Assembly: GCA_050179685.1 (NCBI GenBank)
Contig: JBFXEW010000016.1
Span: forward strand, 1 to 64,000
Source of the DNA: GWE2-40-63 sp050179685
GTDB lineage: Bacteria > Bacteroidota > Bacteroidia > Bacteroidales > SZUA-534
DNA length: 64,000 nt
Direction of reading: 5' to 3'
Part shown: positions 26,487 to 35,447 of the stretch, one piece after another
How the letters are laid out: every line of letters begins with the position of its first letter
Numbering within the stretch: position 1 is the stretch's first letter
Notes under the pieces: model-generated
Databases searched by the model: none
Told to the model about the DNA's origin: nothing
What the model saw: only the letters and a program-made list of their open reading frames with translations
Made by a program: the position numbers and the translations under genes

Positions 26487-28376
26487 ATGAGAAAATTATT
26501 TACCCTTTTACTTACCACAGTTTTTTCTTTAGGCCTTTTTGCTCAAAGCGTGAATTATAAAAGCCGAGACGAGGTTCCTGTTGAATACACCTGGAATTTT
26601 AACGATTTGTATTCCGGTTGGGATGCCTGGCAGGCCGATTACGATAAAGTTTTGACTTTAATTCCCGAATTAAGTCAGTTTCAGGGAAAACTTAAGGAAA
26701 GTGCCGAAAACCTGGAGCTGTTTTTCCAAAAACAGGAAGCCATGTACAAAATAATCATGCGTTTGTACCCTTACGTTAGTCTGCAACGCTCCATCGATTC
26801 AAAAAACACCGATTTGATGAGCAAAATGCAGTTGGTTTCCACCTTATTTTCGCAATACGGCATGGCCACATCGTGGGTTGAATCAGAAATGATAGCCATT
26901 CCCAAAGAAACCATGAGTAAATGGCTTAGTCAATCGGAATACCTGAATAAAAGCCGCTTTGCCCTTATGGACCAATACCGCTTGCAGGATTTTGTTTTAA
27001 GTGCCGAGAAAAACGAAGTGCTGGCTTATTATTCCAAAGCTTTGGGTTCGCTTTCGGGTACTTACGGTGCTTTAGCCAATTCCGATATGGAATTTCCCGA
27101 AGTTACCCTAAAAGATAGTTCTGTTGTTGTGGCCAGTCCGGTGGGTGTGCGCCAGGTAATGGCCGAAAACCCAAATTAGGACGAACGCTTGATGGTTAGT
27201 GAATTGCATCGTAAAGAATATGCAAAAAACAAAAATACCTACGCCAGCATTTATTCCGGAATTCTTGAAGCACGCTGGGCCAGCGCCAATGCACGGGGAT
27301 TTGAATCCTGTCTTGAAGCAGCCATGTCGGGCGACAGCATTCCCACAACAGTTTACACTTCGTTAATAACCACCGCCGGTAACAATACCCAGCCCTTGCA
27401 AAAGTATTTGCAACTACGAAAAGAAGCGCTGGGTCTTGAAAAATATTACGGTAGCGATGGTATGGTTGAATTGGTAAAAGCCGAAACCAAATTAACTTAT
27501 CCCGAATCAAAGAAACTGGTTCTCGAAGCCATTGAACCTTTGGGCGAAACCTACAAAAACAGGGTTGATTTTATGCTCGAAAACCGTTGGATCGATGTTT
27601 ACGAAACTCCCGGTAAGGAATCCGGTGCCTACAGTTTGGGATTGTACGGAATTCATCCCTTTATTATGCTGAACTATGCCGGAACCCTCGACGATAGCTT
27701 TACTTTAGCTCACGAATTGGGACACAGCATGCACAGCATGTTCTCGAACGAGAAGCAACCCTTTGCCACAGCTCAGTACAGCCGCTTTGTAGCCGAAGTT
27801 GCTTCTACTTTTAACGAGCATTTGTTGATGGATTATTTGCTAAAAACTACCAAAGATGCCAATCAGCGCATTGCCTTATTGGTACAACAGATTGAAAATA
27901 TTAGCGGTACTTTTTATACGCAGGCCATGTTTGCCGATTACGAATTGCAGGTTCATACTCTGGTTGAAAAGGGCCAGCCCGTAAATGAGAAAATATTGTC
28001 TGAAATCTGGGAAACACTCAATCAGAAATACTATGGCGATGCCGTAGAAAAAACCGAATACGGAAAATACAATTGGGCGCGTATTATGCATTTTTATGAG
28101 TTGTACTTTTATGTTTACCAGTATGCTACCAGTTATTCCGCATCGGCTAAATTGTCGAACGATGTCTTAAACGGAAGCAAAAAAGATAAAAAAGCAGCCA
28201 TAGCCCGATACATCGACTTTATTAGCGCCGGAGGCAGCAATTTCCCCATCGAAATTTTAAAGGATGCCGGAGTTGATTTAACGACAGCTGAACCTTTCGA
28301 AGCAGTAGTAAATCAAATGAACCAGTTGGTAAATCAATTGGAATTGGAATTACGTAAGGCTGGAAAGATAAAATAA
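26487..28376 (+). pseudogene. pepF: Oligoendopeptidase F-like M3 metallopeptidase, interrupted by in-frame TAG
   Basis: The frame encodes about 629 residues but carries TAG at 27177-27179 (codon 231). The reading phase is identical on both sides (AENPN, stop, DERLMVSELHRKEY), so one substitution, for example from AAG or CAG, explains it. The N-terminal part has a signal peptide (MRKLFTLLLTTVFSLGLFAQ) and 'VPVEYTWNFNDLYSGWDAW', typical of PepF. The second part has the zinc site LAHELGHSMHSMFS and the downstream 'FVAEVASTFNEHLL' glutamate region of clan MA peptidases. A TTG at 27189 or ATG at 27192 could restart translation and would keep the zinc site, but without the N-terminal domain or signal peptide. 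Family members degrade short peptides; the signal peptide suggests a periplasmic enzyme. It may be a true pseudogene or a base-call error. Confidence 0.85.
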
Positions 28377-28395
28377 CACCTATTGGTTATTCAAC

Positions 28396-28426
28396 AAAAA
28401 AGGTCGCCAGGTGCGGCCTTTTTTTA
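28396..28426 (+). terminator. Terminator after the oligopeptidase gene
   Basis: AAAAAGGTCGC-CAGGT-GCGGCCTTTTTTT: a short stem with one G-T pair followed by seven Ts, 20 nt after the stop codon. Confidence 0.8.
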
Positions 28427-28664
28427 TACTATTTTGGCTTAAAAAGCGTTAATCAACCGGGTGTTGTTTCAAACCCGATTTGGCAAAATTTGCTAAACCT
28501 TGAGCCAATAGCTATAATTATTGAGTAATCTGGAGTTTAAAAGTAAATGGTTTTAACCTGGCCAGCACAGGCAAACAATTTTAAAAATCAAATTTTTAAG
28601 GCCTCCGTACCCGATTTTTTTGTATTTTGGCACAATTTTAAAAACTACAGAACGCTTAAAAACT

Positions 28665-30131
28665 ATGGCATTTATTAACGATAAAATTATTGGCGAAGGG
28701 CTTACTTTTGATGATGTGTATCTGGTACCGGCCTATTCCGATGTGTTGCCACGAAACGTGGATATTACTACACAGTTTTCGAGAAACATACGCTTAAATA
28801 CACCCATTGTTTCCGCTGCAATGGATACCGTTACCGAATCGACCATGGCAATAGCCATTGCTCGCGAAGGAGGTATTGGCGTTATCCATAAAAACATGAG
28901 TATCGAAGAGCAGGCGCGTAAAGTTAAAATGGTAAAACGGGCTGAGAACGGAATGATTATCGATCCGGTTACCATTACCAAAGATAAAAGCGTTTCTGAT
29001 GCCCTTCAGTTAATGAAAGAATTTAAAATTGGTGGAATTCCCGTGGTTGACAATTACAATACCTTAATCGGAATTGTTACCAACCGCGATTTGCGTTTTG
29101 AAACCATCGAAAAGTCAATTGCCGATGTAATGACTGCCGAAAACATTGTCACCACAAAGCAAACCATCGATTTGGAGCAGGCCGCTAAAATTCTGATGAA
29201 GCACAAAATTGAAAAACTGCCTGTAGTCGACGACGACAACAAATTGATTGGCCTGATTACCTATAAAGACATTACCAAAGCCAAAGATAGGCCCAATGCA
29301 TGTAAAGACAGCAAAGGGCGTTTGCGCGTAGCTGCAGGAGTTGGCGTTACTTTCGACACTATGGATCGCATTGCCGCTTTGGTCGAAGCCGGGGTCGATG
29401 CTATAGTGATTGACACCGCACATGGCCATTCAAAAGGTGTAATTGAAACCCTGAAAATGGCTAAAAAGAAATTTTCACAAGTCGATTTTGTTGTAGGAAA
29501 TATTGCCACAGCCGAAGCAGCTTTGGCTTTAGTTGAGGCCGGAGCCGATGCCGTAAAAGTGGGAATTGGTCCGGGTTCCATTTGTACTACCCGAATTGTT
29601 GCCGGAGTTGGTGTTCCGCAATTATCGGCCATTAGCTGGATTTCTGAAGCTTTAAGTGGCACCGGAGTTCCCATTATTGGCGACGGCGGTATCCGCTACT
29701 CAGGCGATGTGGTTAAAGGCCTGGCAGCAGGTGCCGATTCCATTATGATTGGTTCTCTTTTTGCCGGAACCGACGAGTCGCCGGGTGAAACCATTATTTA
29801 TCAGGGACGAAAATTCAAATCGTACCGCGGAATGGGTTCGGTTGAGGCCATGCAGCAAGGTTCAAAAGACCGTTATTTCCAGGATACCGAAGACGATATT
29901 AAGAAACTGGTTCCCGAAGGAATTTCGGCCCGGGTTCCTTTTAAAGGAACTTTGCAAGAAGTTATTTATCAAATGGTTGGTGGTTTACGTGCCGGAATGG
30001 GTTATTGCGGGGCAATTAACATCGAAGCATTGAAAAAAGCGCAGTTTGTACGAATTACCAATGCCGGTATGGCCGAAGGTCACCCGCACGATGTAACCAT
30101 TACAAGCGAAGCTCCCAATTATTCCCGTTAG
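28665..30131 (+). CDS. guaB: IMP dehydrogenase
   Basis: A 488-residue enzyme that oxidises IMP to XMP with NAD+, the committed step of guanine nucleotide synthesis. Motifs: EGLTFDDVYLVPAYSDV at the start, two CBS domains (about residues 95-205) inserted in the TIM barrel, and the catalytic loop VGIGPGSICTTRIVAGVGVPQ with its active cysteine. 'GDGGIRYSGDVVKGLAAGAD' binds the phosphate, and 'KSYRGMGSVEAMQQGSKDRYF' is the flap region. An in-frame start at 28620 exists, but MAFINDK at 28665 fits the family length. TATTTTGG at 28623-28630 resembles a -7 box 34 nt upstream. It lies 37 nt before the parvulin gene and may share its transcript. Confidence 0.96.
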   Translation: MAFINDKIIGEGLTFDDVYLVPAYSDVLPRNVDITTQFSRNIRLNTPIVSAAMDTVTESTMAIAIAREGGIGVIHKNMSIEEQARKVKMVKRAENGMIIDPVTITKDKSVSDALQLMKEFKIGGIPVVDNYNTLIGIVTNRDLRFETIEKSIADVMTAENIVTTKQTIDLEQAAKILMKHKIEKLPVVDDDNKLIGLITYKDITKAKDRPNACKDSKGRLRVAAGVGVTFDTMDRIAALVEAGVDAIVIDTAHGHSKGVIETLKMAKKKFSQVDFVVGNIATAEAALALVEAGADAVKVGIGPGSICTTRIVAGVGVPQLSAISWISEALSGTGVPIIGDGGIRYSGDVVKGLAAGADSIMIGSLFAGTDESPGETIIYQGRKFKSYRGMGSVEAMQQGSKDRYFQDTEDDIKKLVPEGISARVPFKGTLQEVIYQMVGGLRAGMGYCGAINIEALKKAQFVRITNAGMAEGHPHDVTITSEAPNYSR

Positions 30132-30168
30132 TGAATCAAGACAATACACAACATTTAAAACACAAATA

Positions 30169-32151
30169 ATGATGCATAAATTAATCTTTACCTTGTTATT
30201 TTTTGTTAGTTCTTTTTCATTTTTAATGGCTCAATCCACTGTCGACGATATTTTACTAACTATTGGCGATAAGGAGGTTACCCTGGGTGAATTTGAGCGA
30301 ATTTATACCAAAAACAATCAGGAACCGGCTTACGATAAAGCTTCTCTTGAAGAATACATGGAACTGTTTGTAAATTTTAAGTTGAAGGTAATGGAGGCCG
30401 AATCGTTGGGAATGGATACCTTGCCGGCTTTTATTTCGGAACTGAAAGGATACCGCAAACAGTTGGAAAAGCCGTACTTTACCGACGATGATACCGACGA
30501 AGCTTTGATTCGTGAAGCTTATGAGCGAATGAAATGGAACATTCGCGCCAGTCATATTCTGATAACTTGCAACGAAGATGCATTACCTGCCGATACGCTG
30601 AAAGCCTATAACAAAATTTTAAAGATACGTAAGCGGGCGCTTAAGGGTGAGGATTTTGCTGAATTGGCCGTTCAAAACTCTGAAGATCCATCGGTAGCCA
30701 ATAACAAAGGCGACTTGGGTTATTTTACCGCTTTTAGCATGGTGTATCCTTTCGAAAGTGGTGCCTATAATACCGAAGTAGGTCAGGTTTCTGAAATTGT
30801 ACGAACCCGCTTTGGTTACCATATAATTAAAGTGGCCGATAAACGTCCCGATAAGGGTCAGGTTAAAGTGGCCCATATTATGCGGGCTGTTCCGCAGGGA
30901 AGCAGTGCTGAAAAAGTAGCCATGGAGCGTGAGAAAATTTATCAGATCTACGATTCCTTGCAAGCCGGAGCAAATTTTGAAGATCTGGTTCGTACCTATT
31001 CCGACGACCGCGGAACCAGTACCCGGGGTGGTGAATTACCCTATTTTCAGGCCGGACGAATGATACCGGAATTTGAAAAAGCCGCTTTTTCAATTGCTGA
31101 ACTTGGGGGAATAGCCGAACCGGTTCAAACGGCTTACGGTTGGCACATTGTTAAGCTTATCGACAAAAAACCTTTGGATGCTTACGAAGTTTTGAAACCT
31201 TCAATTAAAAGCAAGGTTTCGAAAGATGTAAGAGCACAAAGAGCCCAGCAAATGGTAATCAATCGGTTAAAAAAGGAACATCGTTTGGTTTTGAATAAAA
31301 AAGCAGTTGAAGTGTTTTATTCATTGGTCGATTCTTCAATTTACGAAGGAAGCTGGACTGGCGATAAGGCCAAAAATTTAAATGAGCCGCTTATTACCAT
31401 TGCCGATACCCTGGTTTATACCCAAGCCGATTTTGCTGAATTTTTGGCTGAAACTAAATCGCGCAGGGTTAAAAAACCCATTCCGGTTTTAATCGATGCC
31501 GAATTGGAACGCATGGTCGAAACCAAATTACGCGATTATGAAACCCATTTACTGCCGGTAAAACATCCTGAATTTAAACATTTGTTGCAGGAATACCACG
31601 ATGGAATTTTGCTCTTTAACCTTACCGATAAAATGGTTTGGTCGAAAGCCGTTGAAGACACAGCCGGACTTGAAAAGTTTTATGAATTGAACAAACAAAA
31701 CTACCTTTGGGGCGAGCGCGTTGAAGCAACTATCTATACCTATAACAATAAAGCTTTCGGGAAAAAAATTAGCAAACTGGCTAAAAAAGCAGGAAAGAAA
31801 AAGATGAATCTGACTCAGTTAAATGTCGATTTTAATTCGAAGGCATTGGCCAAAGATTCCACGTTTAATCTGGATATAACCAACAATTTATATGAGAAAG
31901 GCGCCAATGAATGGGTCGATGCCGTTTCGTGGGAACCCGGCATTAAAACAGTGATGGAAGCCGACAATAAATACATTTTGGTTTATATTAACCGGGTAAA
32001 TGCACCGGAACCTAAAAAGCTGAACGAGGCAAGGGGCCTTATTACAGCCGATTATCAAAATTTCCTTGAAAAAGAGTGGCTAAAGGAACTCCGTGAGAAG
32101 TATCCGGTAAGCATTCATCAGGAAGTTTTTAATGCCATGGTAAAACCATAA
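30169..32151 (+). CDS. Periplasmic peptidylprolyl isomerase with two parvulin domains
   Basis: A 660-residue chaperone/foldase. The signal peptide is MMHKLIFTLLFFVSSFSFLMAQ. An N-terminal SurA-like helical region (about 25-120) is followed by two PpiC rotamase domains: about residues 122-222 (IRASHILITCNED...FGYHIIKVADKRPDKG) and 228-330 (VKVAHIMRAVPQ...YGWHIVKLIDKK). A C-terminal extension of about 330 residues without a recognised domain completes it. Such proteins help outer-membrane proteins fold in the periplasm. It heads a run of three parvulin-related genes, with a PPIase-less lipoprotein next (32 nt) and then surA. The long C-terminal region is larger than in E. coli SurA and may carry client-binding function. 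Confidence 0.88.
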   Translation: MMHKLIFTLLFFVSSFSFLMAQSTVDDILLTIGDKEVTLGEFERIYTKNNQEPAYDKASLEEYMELFVNFKLKVMEAESLGMDTLPAFISELKGYRKQLEKPYFTDDDTDEALIREAYERMKWNIRASHILITCNEDALPADTLKAYNKILKIRKRALKGEDFAELAVQNSEDPSVANNKGDLGYFTAFSMVYPFESGAYNTEVGQVSEIVRTRFGYHIIKVADKRPDKGQVKVAHIMRAVPQGSSAEKVAMEREKIYQIYDSLQAGANFEDLVRTYSDDRGTSTRGGELPYFQAGRMIPEFEKAAFSIAELGGIAEPVQTAYGWHIVKLIDKKPLDAYEVLKPSIKSKVSKDVRAQRAQQMVINRLKKEHRLVLNKKAVEVFYSLVDSSIYEGSWTGDKAKNLNEPLITIADTLVYTQADFAEFLAETKSRRVKKPIPVLIDAELERMVETKLRDYETHLLPVKHPEFKHLLQEYHDGILLFNLTDKMVWSKAVEDTAGLEKFYELNKQNYLWGERVEATIYTYNNKAFGKKISKLAKKAGKKKMNLTQLNVDFNSKALAKDSTFNLDITNNLYEKGANEWVDAVSWEPGIKTVMEADNKYILVYINRVNAPEPKKLNEARGLITADYQNFLEKEWLKELREKYPVSIHQEVFNAMVKP

Positions 32152-32183
32152 ACCAGGCAAGCAATTGCCGATTTTTTAAAGAA

Positions 32184-33041
32184 ATGAAAATTAAATTTAG
32201 TGTACTTGCCCTGTTGGTAGTTTTTATTACCGGATGTTCCCAGCTTTTTAACGGGAATCATAACGATAAAATTATTGCAGTGGTAGGCAATAAAAAACTT
32301 ACTTATTCTGAGTTGAAGATGGCCGTTCCTGCCGATATGAAAGAGATTGACAGTATCTCGTTTGCTCAGAATTACATCGAAAAATGGGTTCGAAACCAAT
32401 TGCTGCTTGAGAAAGCCGAATTGAATCTGGACAGGCAAACCCAGCAAAGTATTGATATTATGATCGAGAATTATCGTACCTCCTTGTTTTTATTCAAATA
32501 TCAGCAAATGCTGATTCAGGAAAAACTCGATACGATAGTTACCGAATCTCAGATTGAGGAATACTATAAAGTTCATGCCGGTAATTTCAGGCTCGACAGC
32601 AATGTGGTAAAGGCTATTTTTGTGCAAATTCCAAAATCGGTTCACGACGGCTACCAGGTTAGTAACTGGATTAAAAAGCAAACCGAAGAGAACATGATTT
32701 CGCTCGAAGATTATTGCTATCAAAATGCCCGTAACTTTTATATGGGCGAAGAGTGGCAGTATTTTAATACTATTTTGGAATACATTCCCCGCACAGTAAG
32801 TAATCAGGAACAGTTTTTAAAATACAACCGCTACCTCGAAGCTACCGATTCATTGTACCGTTATTACCTGGCAATTACCGAATTTAAGATGAAAGGCGAT
32901 ACCACACCGCTGATTTTTGTTAAGCCACAAATAAACGACATACTGATTAACCACCGTAAGGTACAGCTTATAAAAGACCTCGAGATTAATATTTATAATG
33001 ATGCGGTTAACCAGCAGAAATTTACCATTCATACCAATTAA
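32184..33041 (+). CDS. SurA-N-like lipoprotein lacking a PPIase domain
   Basis: A 285-residue predicted lipoprotein (lipobox VVFITGC, Cys 18). After a short linker comes IIAVVGNKKLTYSELKMAVPADM and a helical region (FAQNYIEKWVRNQLLLEKAEL...EEYYKVHAGNFRLDSNVVKAIFVQIPK) that resembles the N-terminal chaperone module of SurA/PrsA-type foldases. No rotamase motif (GYHI, SEDP) is present, so it should be a chaperone or scaffold rather than an isomerase. It sits between two genuine parvulins, 32 nt after one and 10 nt before the surA start. I cannot assign a specific client. Confidence 0.72.
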   Translation: MKIKFSVLALLVVFITGCSQLFNGNHNDKIIAVVGNKKLTYSELKMAVPADMKEIDSISFAQNYIEKWVRNQLLLEKAELNLDRQTQQSIDIMIENYRTSLFLFKYQQMLIQEKLDTIVTESQIEEYYKVHAGNFRLDSNVVKAIFVQIPKSVHDGYQVSNWIKKQTEENMISLEDYCYQNARNFYMGEEWQYFNTILEYIPRTVSNQEQFLKYNRYLEATDSLYRYYLAITEFKMKGDTTPLIFVKPQINDILINHRKVQLIKDLEINIYNDAVNQQKFTIHTN

Positions 33042-33051
33042 AACCTTATTT

Positions 33052-34401
33052 ATGTTATTAAGAAACAGTATTTTAATCGTTTTAACCTTTCTATTCATTA
33101 ACCCAGCTTCGGCCCAGGAAAAGAAGATTATTGACCAGGTTGTGGCCATTGTTGGGAAACAAGTTATACTCCAGAGCGACATCGAAAATCAGGCCTTGCA
33201 GCTTAGGGCTCAGGGATATTATACTTCGGGCGATATTACCTGCGAAGTTTTTGAAGAAATGCTTTACGCTAAATTGCTGGTAAATCAGGCAATTCTCGAT
33301 AGTGTTGAAGTTAGCGATGCAGAAGTGAAGTCGGAAATGGAACGTCGCTTGAATTATTTCATCAATCAGATTGGAAGCGAAGAAAAACTGGAAGAATACT
33401 ATAAAAAAACAATTCCTGAGATAAAAGAAGAATTCAGCGATGTTATTCGCGAACAGCTTTTAAGCCAGCGCATGCAACAACAGGTAACCGCCGATTTAAA
33501 AGTAACTCCGCAGGAAGTAAAAGCTTTTTACAAAAGCATACCTGCCGACAGTTTACCCATCATCAATACGGAATTCGAGATGGAGCAGATTATCGTAAAT
33601 CCAAAGGTTCAGGAAGTTGAGATTCTTCGGATTAAAGATCGCCTGCGTGAGTTCAAGGAACGCATTACCAATGGCGAAAGCTTTGCCACCCTGGCTGTTT
33701 TGTATTCTGAAGATCCGGGTTCTGCTGCCCGCGGTGGCGAATTGGGTTTTGTGAGTCGTGGCGATTTGGTTCCTGAGTTTTCTGCTGTTGCATTTAATCT
33801 TAAAGTAGGTGAGATTTCTAAAATTGTGAAAACCGATTACGGATACCACATCATTCAGTTGGTTGAGAAAAAAGGTGAACGCATTAATTGCCGGCATATC
33901 TTAATGAAACCAAAAATCAGTATCGACGAAAAAACAAAAGCCAAAGCCAGGCTCGATAGCGTTCGCACAGCAATTCTTAATAAGGAATTAACGTTTAAAG
34001 AAGCCTGTTGGAAATTCTCTGAAGACGATAATACCCGTTTAAATGGTGGTGTAATGGTAAATCCGGCCACCGGAAACTCCCGCTGGGAAGCTGGTCATTT
34101 AACCCCTAAGATTGCTTTTGCCATTAAAGACATGCAGGTTGGCGATATTTCGAAACCCTTTGAAGATGAAGACGAAAACGGACAGACCGTATATAAAATG
34201 GTGCTGCTCAAAAGCAAATCGGAACCCCATCCGGCAAATTTAAAAGACGATTATCAGCGTATCCAGGATATGGCGCTCAATAAAAAAAGCGGCGAATTTA
34301 TGGAAGAGTGGGTTAAGAAGAAGTCGAAAGAAACTTATCTTAAAATTGACGACGATTTTAAAAACTGTAAATTCCAGAACGAAATCTGGAAAAACAGGTA
34401 G
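33052..34401 (+). CDS. surA: SurA-like periplasmic chaperone/peptidylprolyl isomerase
   Basis: A 449-residue protein in the SurA layout. Signal peptide MLLRNSILIVLTFLFINPASAQ, then the N-domain (KKIIDQVVAIVGKQVILQSDIENQALQLRAQG). Next is a first parvulin domain (about residues 180-280: VNPKVQEVEI...YSEDPGSAARGGELGFVSRGDLVPEFS...YGYHIIQL), a second more divergent one (about 285-390: INCRHILMKPKI...), and a C-terminal helix. The frame extends back to 32998 inside the previous gene, but that would place 18 polar residues before the signal peptide; ATG 33052 gives a normal one. Known role: escorting beta-barrel proteins to the BAM complex. Followed 3 nt later by the MoxR gene. Confidence 0.88.
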   Translation: MLLRNSILIVLTFLFINPASAQEKKIIDQVVAIVGKQVILQSDIENQALQLRAQGYYTSGDITCEVFEEMLYAKLLVNQAILDSVEVSDAEVKSEMERRLNYFINQIGSEEKLEEYYKKTIPEIKEEFSDVIREQLLSQRMQQQVTADLKVTPQEVKAFYKSIPADSLPIINTEFEMEQIIVNPKVQEVEILRIKDRLREFKERITNGESFATLAVLYSEDPGSAARGGELGFVSRGDLVPEFSAVAFNLKVGEISKIVKTDYGYHIIQLVEKKGERINCRHILMKPKISIDEKTKAKARLDSVRTAILNKELTFKEACWKFSEDDNTRLNGGVMVNPATGNSRWEAGHLTPKIAFAIKDMQVGDISKPFEDEDENGQTVYKMVLLKSKSEPHPANLKDDYQRIQDMALNKKSGEFMEEWVKKKSKETYLKIDDDFKNCKFQNEIWKNR

Positions 34402-34404
34402 CGT

Positions 34405-35388
34405 ATGAATTATAAAAGCGACGTGGAAGCCGTAGATGCTTTAAAAGCATCGTTTGAAAAGCTTTTGGCCGAAGTACAAAAGGTTATTATAGGGCAGGAA
34501 GAAATTGTTAAAAACACCCTGCTTTCAATATTTAGTGGTGGACATTGCATGTTGGTGGGTGTTCCCGGTTTGGCAAAAACGCTGTTGGTAAATACAATTG
34601 CCGGAGCGTTGGGCTTAAATTACAAGCGGATTCAGTTTACTCCCGATTTAATGCCTTCCGATATTATTGGTGCCGAAATTTTAACCGAAAGCCGCGAATT
34701 TAAGTTTGTTAAAGGGCCGCTTTTTGCCAATATTGTTTTGGCTGACGAAATAAACCGAACACCGCCCAAAACCCAGTCGGCTTTGCTCGAAGCCATGCAG
34801 GAGAAATCGGTTACTGCAGCAGGAAATACCTACAAATTGCAGGAACCTTTTTTTGTTTTGGCTACACAAAACCCCATTGAGCAGGAAGGTACCTATCCCT
34901 TGCCCGAAGCGCAGCTCGATCGCTTTATGTTTAATATTTTACTCGATTACCCTACATTGCATGATGAAATTTCAATTGTTTCTGAAACAACTTCCGATGC
35001 AATAAAAACGGTTGAAAAGGTAATGAGTGCCGATGAGATTCTTTATTTTCAGCATTTGGTGCGCAGGATTCCGGTAAACGAGCATGTATTGAAATATGCC
35101 GTGCATCTGGCAGCCAAATCACGTCCCAATACCGAACATGCGCTGGCAATTACCAATCAGTTTGTAAATTGGGGAGCCGGTCCGCGGGCATCGCAGTTCC
35201 TGATTCTTGGAGCAAAAGTTCACGCTGCAGTTTCAGGAAAGTATTCACCCGATGTGGAAGATGTAAATGCAGTAGCTTTCCCAATTTTACGGCATCGCAT
35301 CGTACGAAACTACAAGGCTGAAGCTGAGGGGGTAAGCGTCGATAATATTGTTCAAAAACTTATCGACAGCCAAAAAGATTTTAATTAA
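34405..35388 (+). CDS. MoxR-family AAA+ ATPase
   Basis: A 327-residue cytoplasmic AAA+ protein. 'VIIGQEEIVKNTLLSIFSGGHCMLVGVPGLAKTLL' contains the Walker A (GVPGLAKT). 'ILTESREFKFVKGPLFANIVLADEINRTPPKTQSALLEAMQEK' contains Walker B (LADEINR) and the conserved MoxR block. 'FFVLATQNPIEQEGTYPLPEAQLDRFMF' includes sensor 1 and the arginine finger. MoxR proteins act as chaperones that mature partner complexes, usually with a DUF58/VWA protein next door; no such partner is present here. It lies 3 nt after surA and 59 nt before the OstA-like gene, linking it to envelope assembly. Confidence 0.92.
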   Translation: MNYKSDVEAVDALKASFEKLLAEVQKVIIGQEEIVKNTLLSIFSGGHCMLVGVPGLAKTLLVNTIAGALGLNYKRIQFTPDLMPSDIIGAEILTESREFKFVKGPLFANIVLADEINRTPPKTQSALLEAMQEKSVTAAGNTYKLQEPFFVLATQNPIEQEGTYPLPEAQLDRFMFNILLDYPTLHDEISIVSETTSDAIKTVEKVMSADEILYFQHLVRRIPVNEHVLKYAVHLAAKSRPNTEHALAITNQFVNWGAGPRASQFLILGAKVHAAVSGKYSPDVEDVNAVAFPILRHRIVRNYKAEAEGVSVDNIVQKLIDSQKDFN

Positions 35389-35447
35389 TAAGCTTTGCGT
35401 TTTGTGGAACAATAGTTGTAATGCACAGGGAGCTTTATAGTATTTGA

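Noticed and set aside
27177..27179. Amber codon reassignment or pyrrolysine
   Set aside because: The residue is not at a catalytic site and the window gives no sign of recoding machinery or altered stop usage.
32998..33051. Earlier start for surA inside the preceding gene
   Set aside because: It would bury the signal peptide behind 18 polar residues; ATG 33052 gives a normal one.
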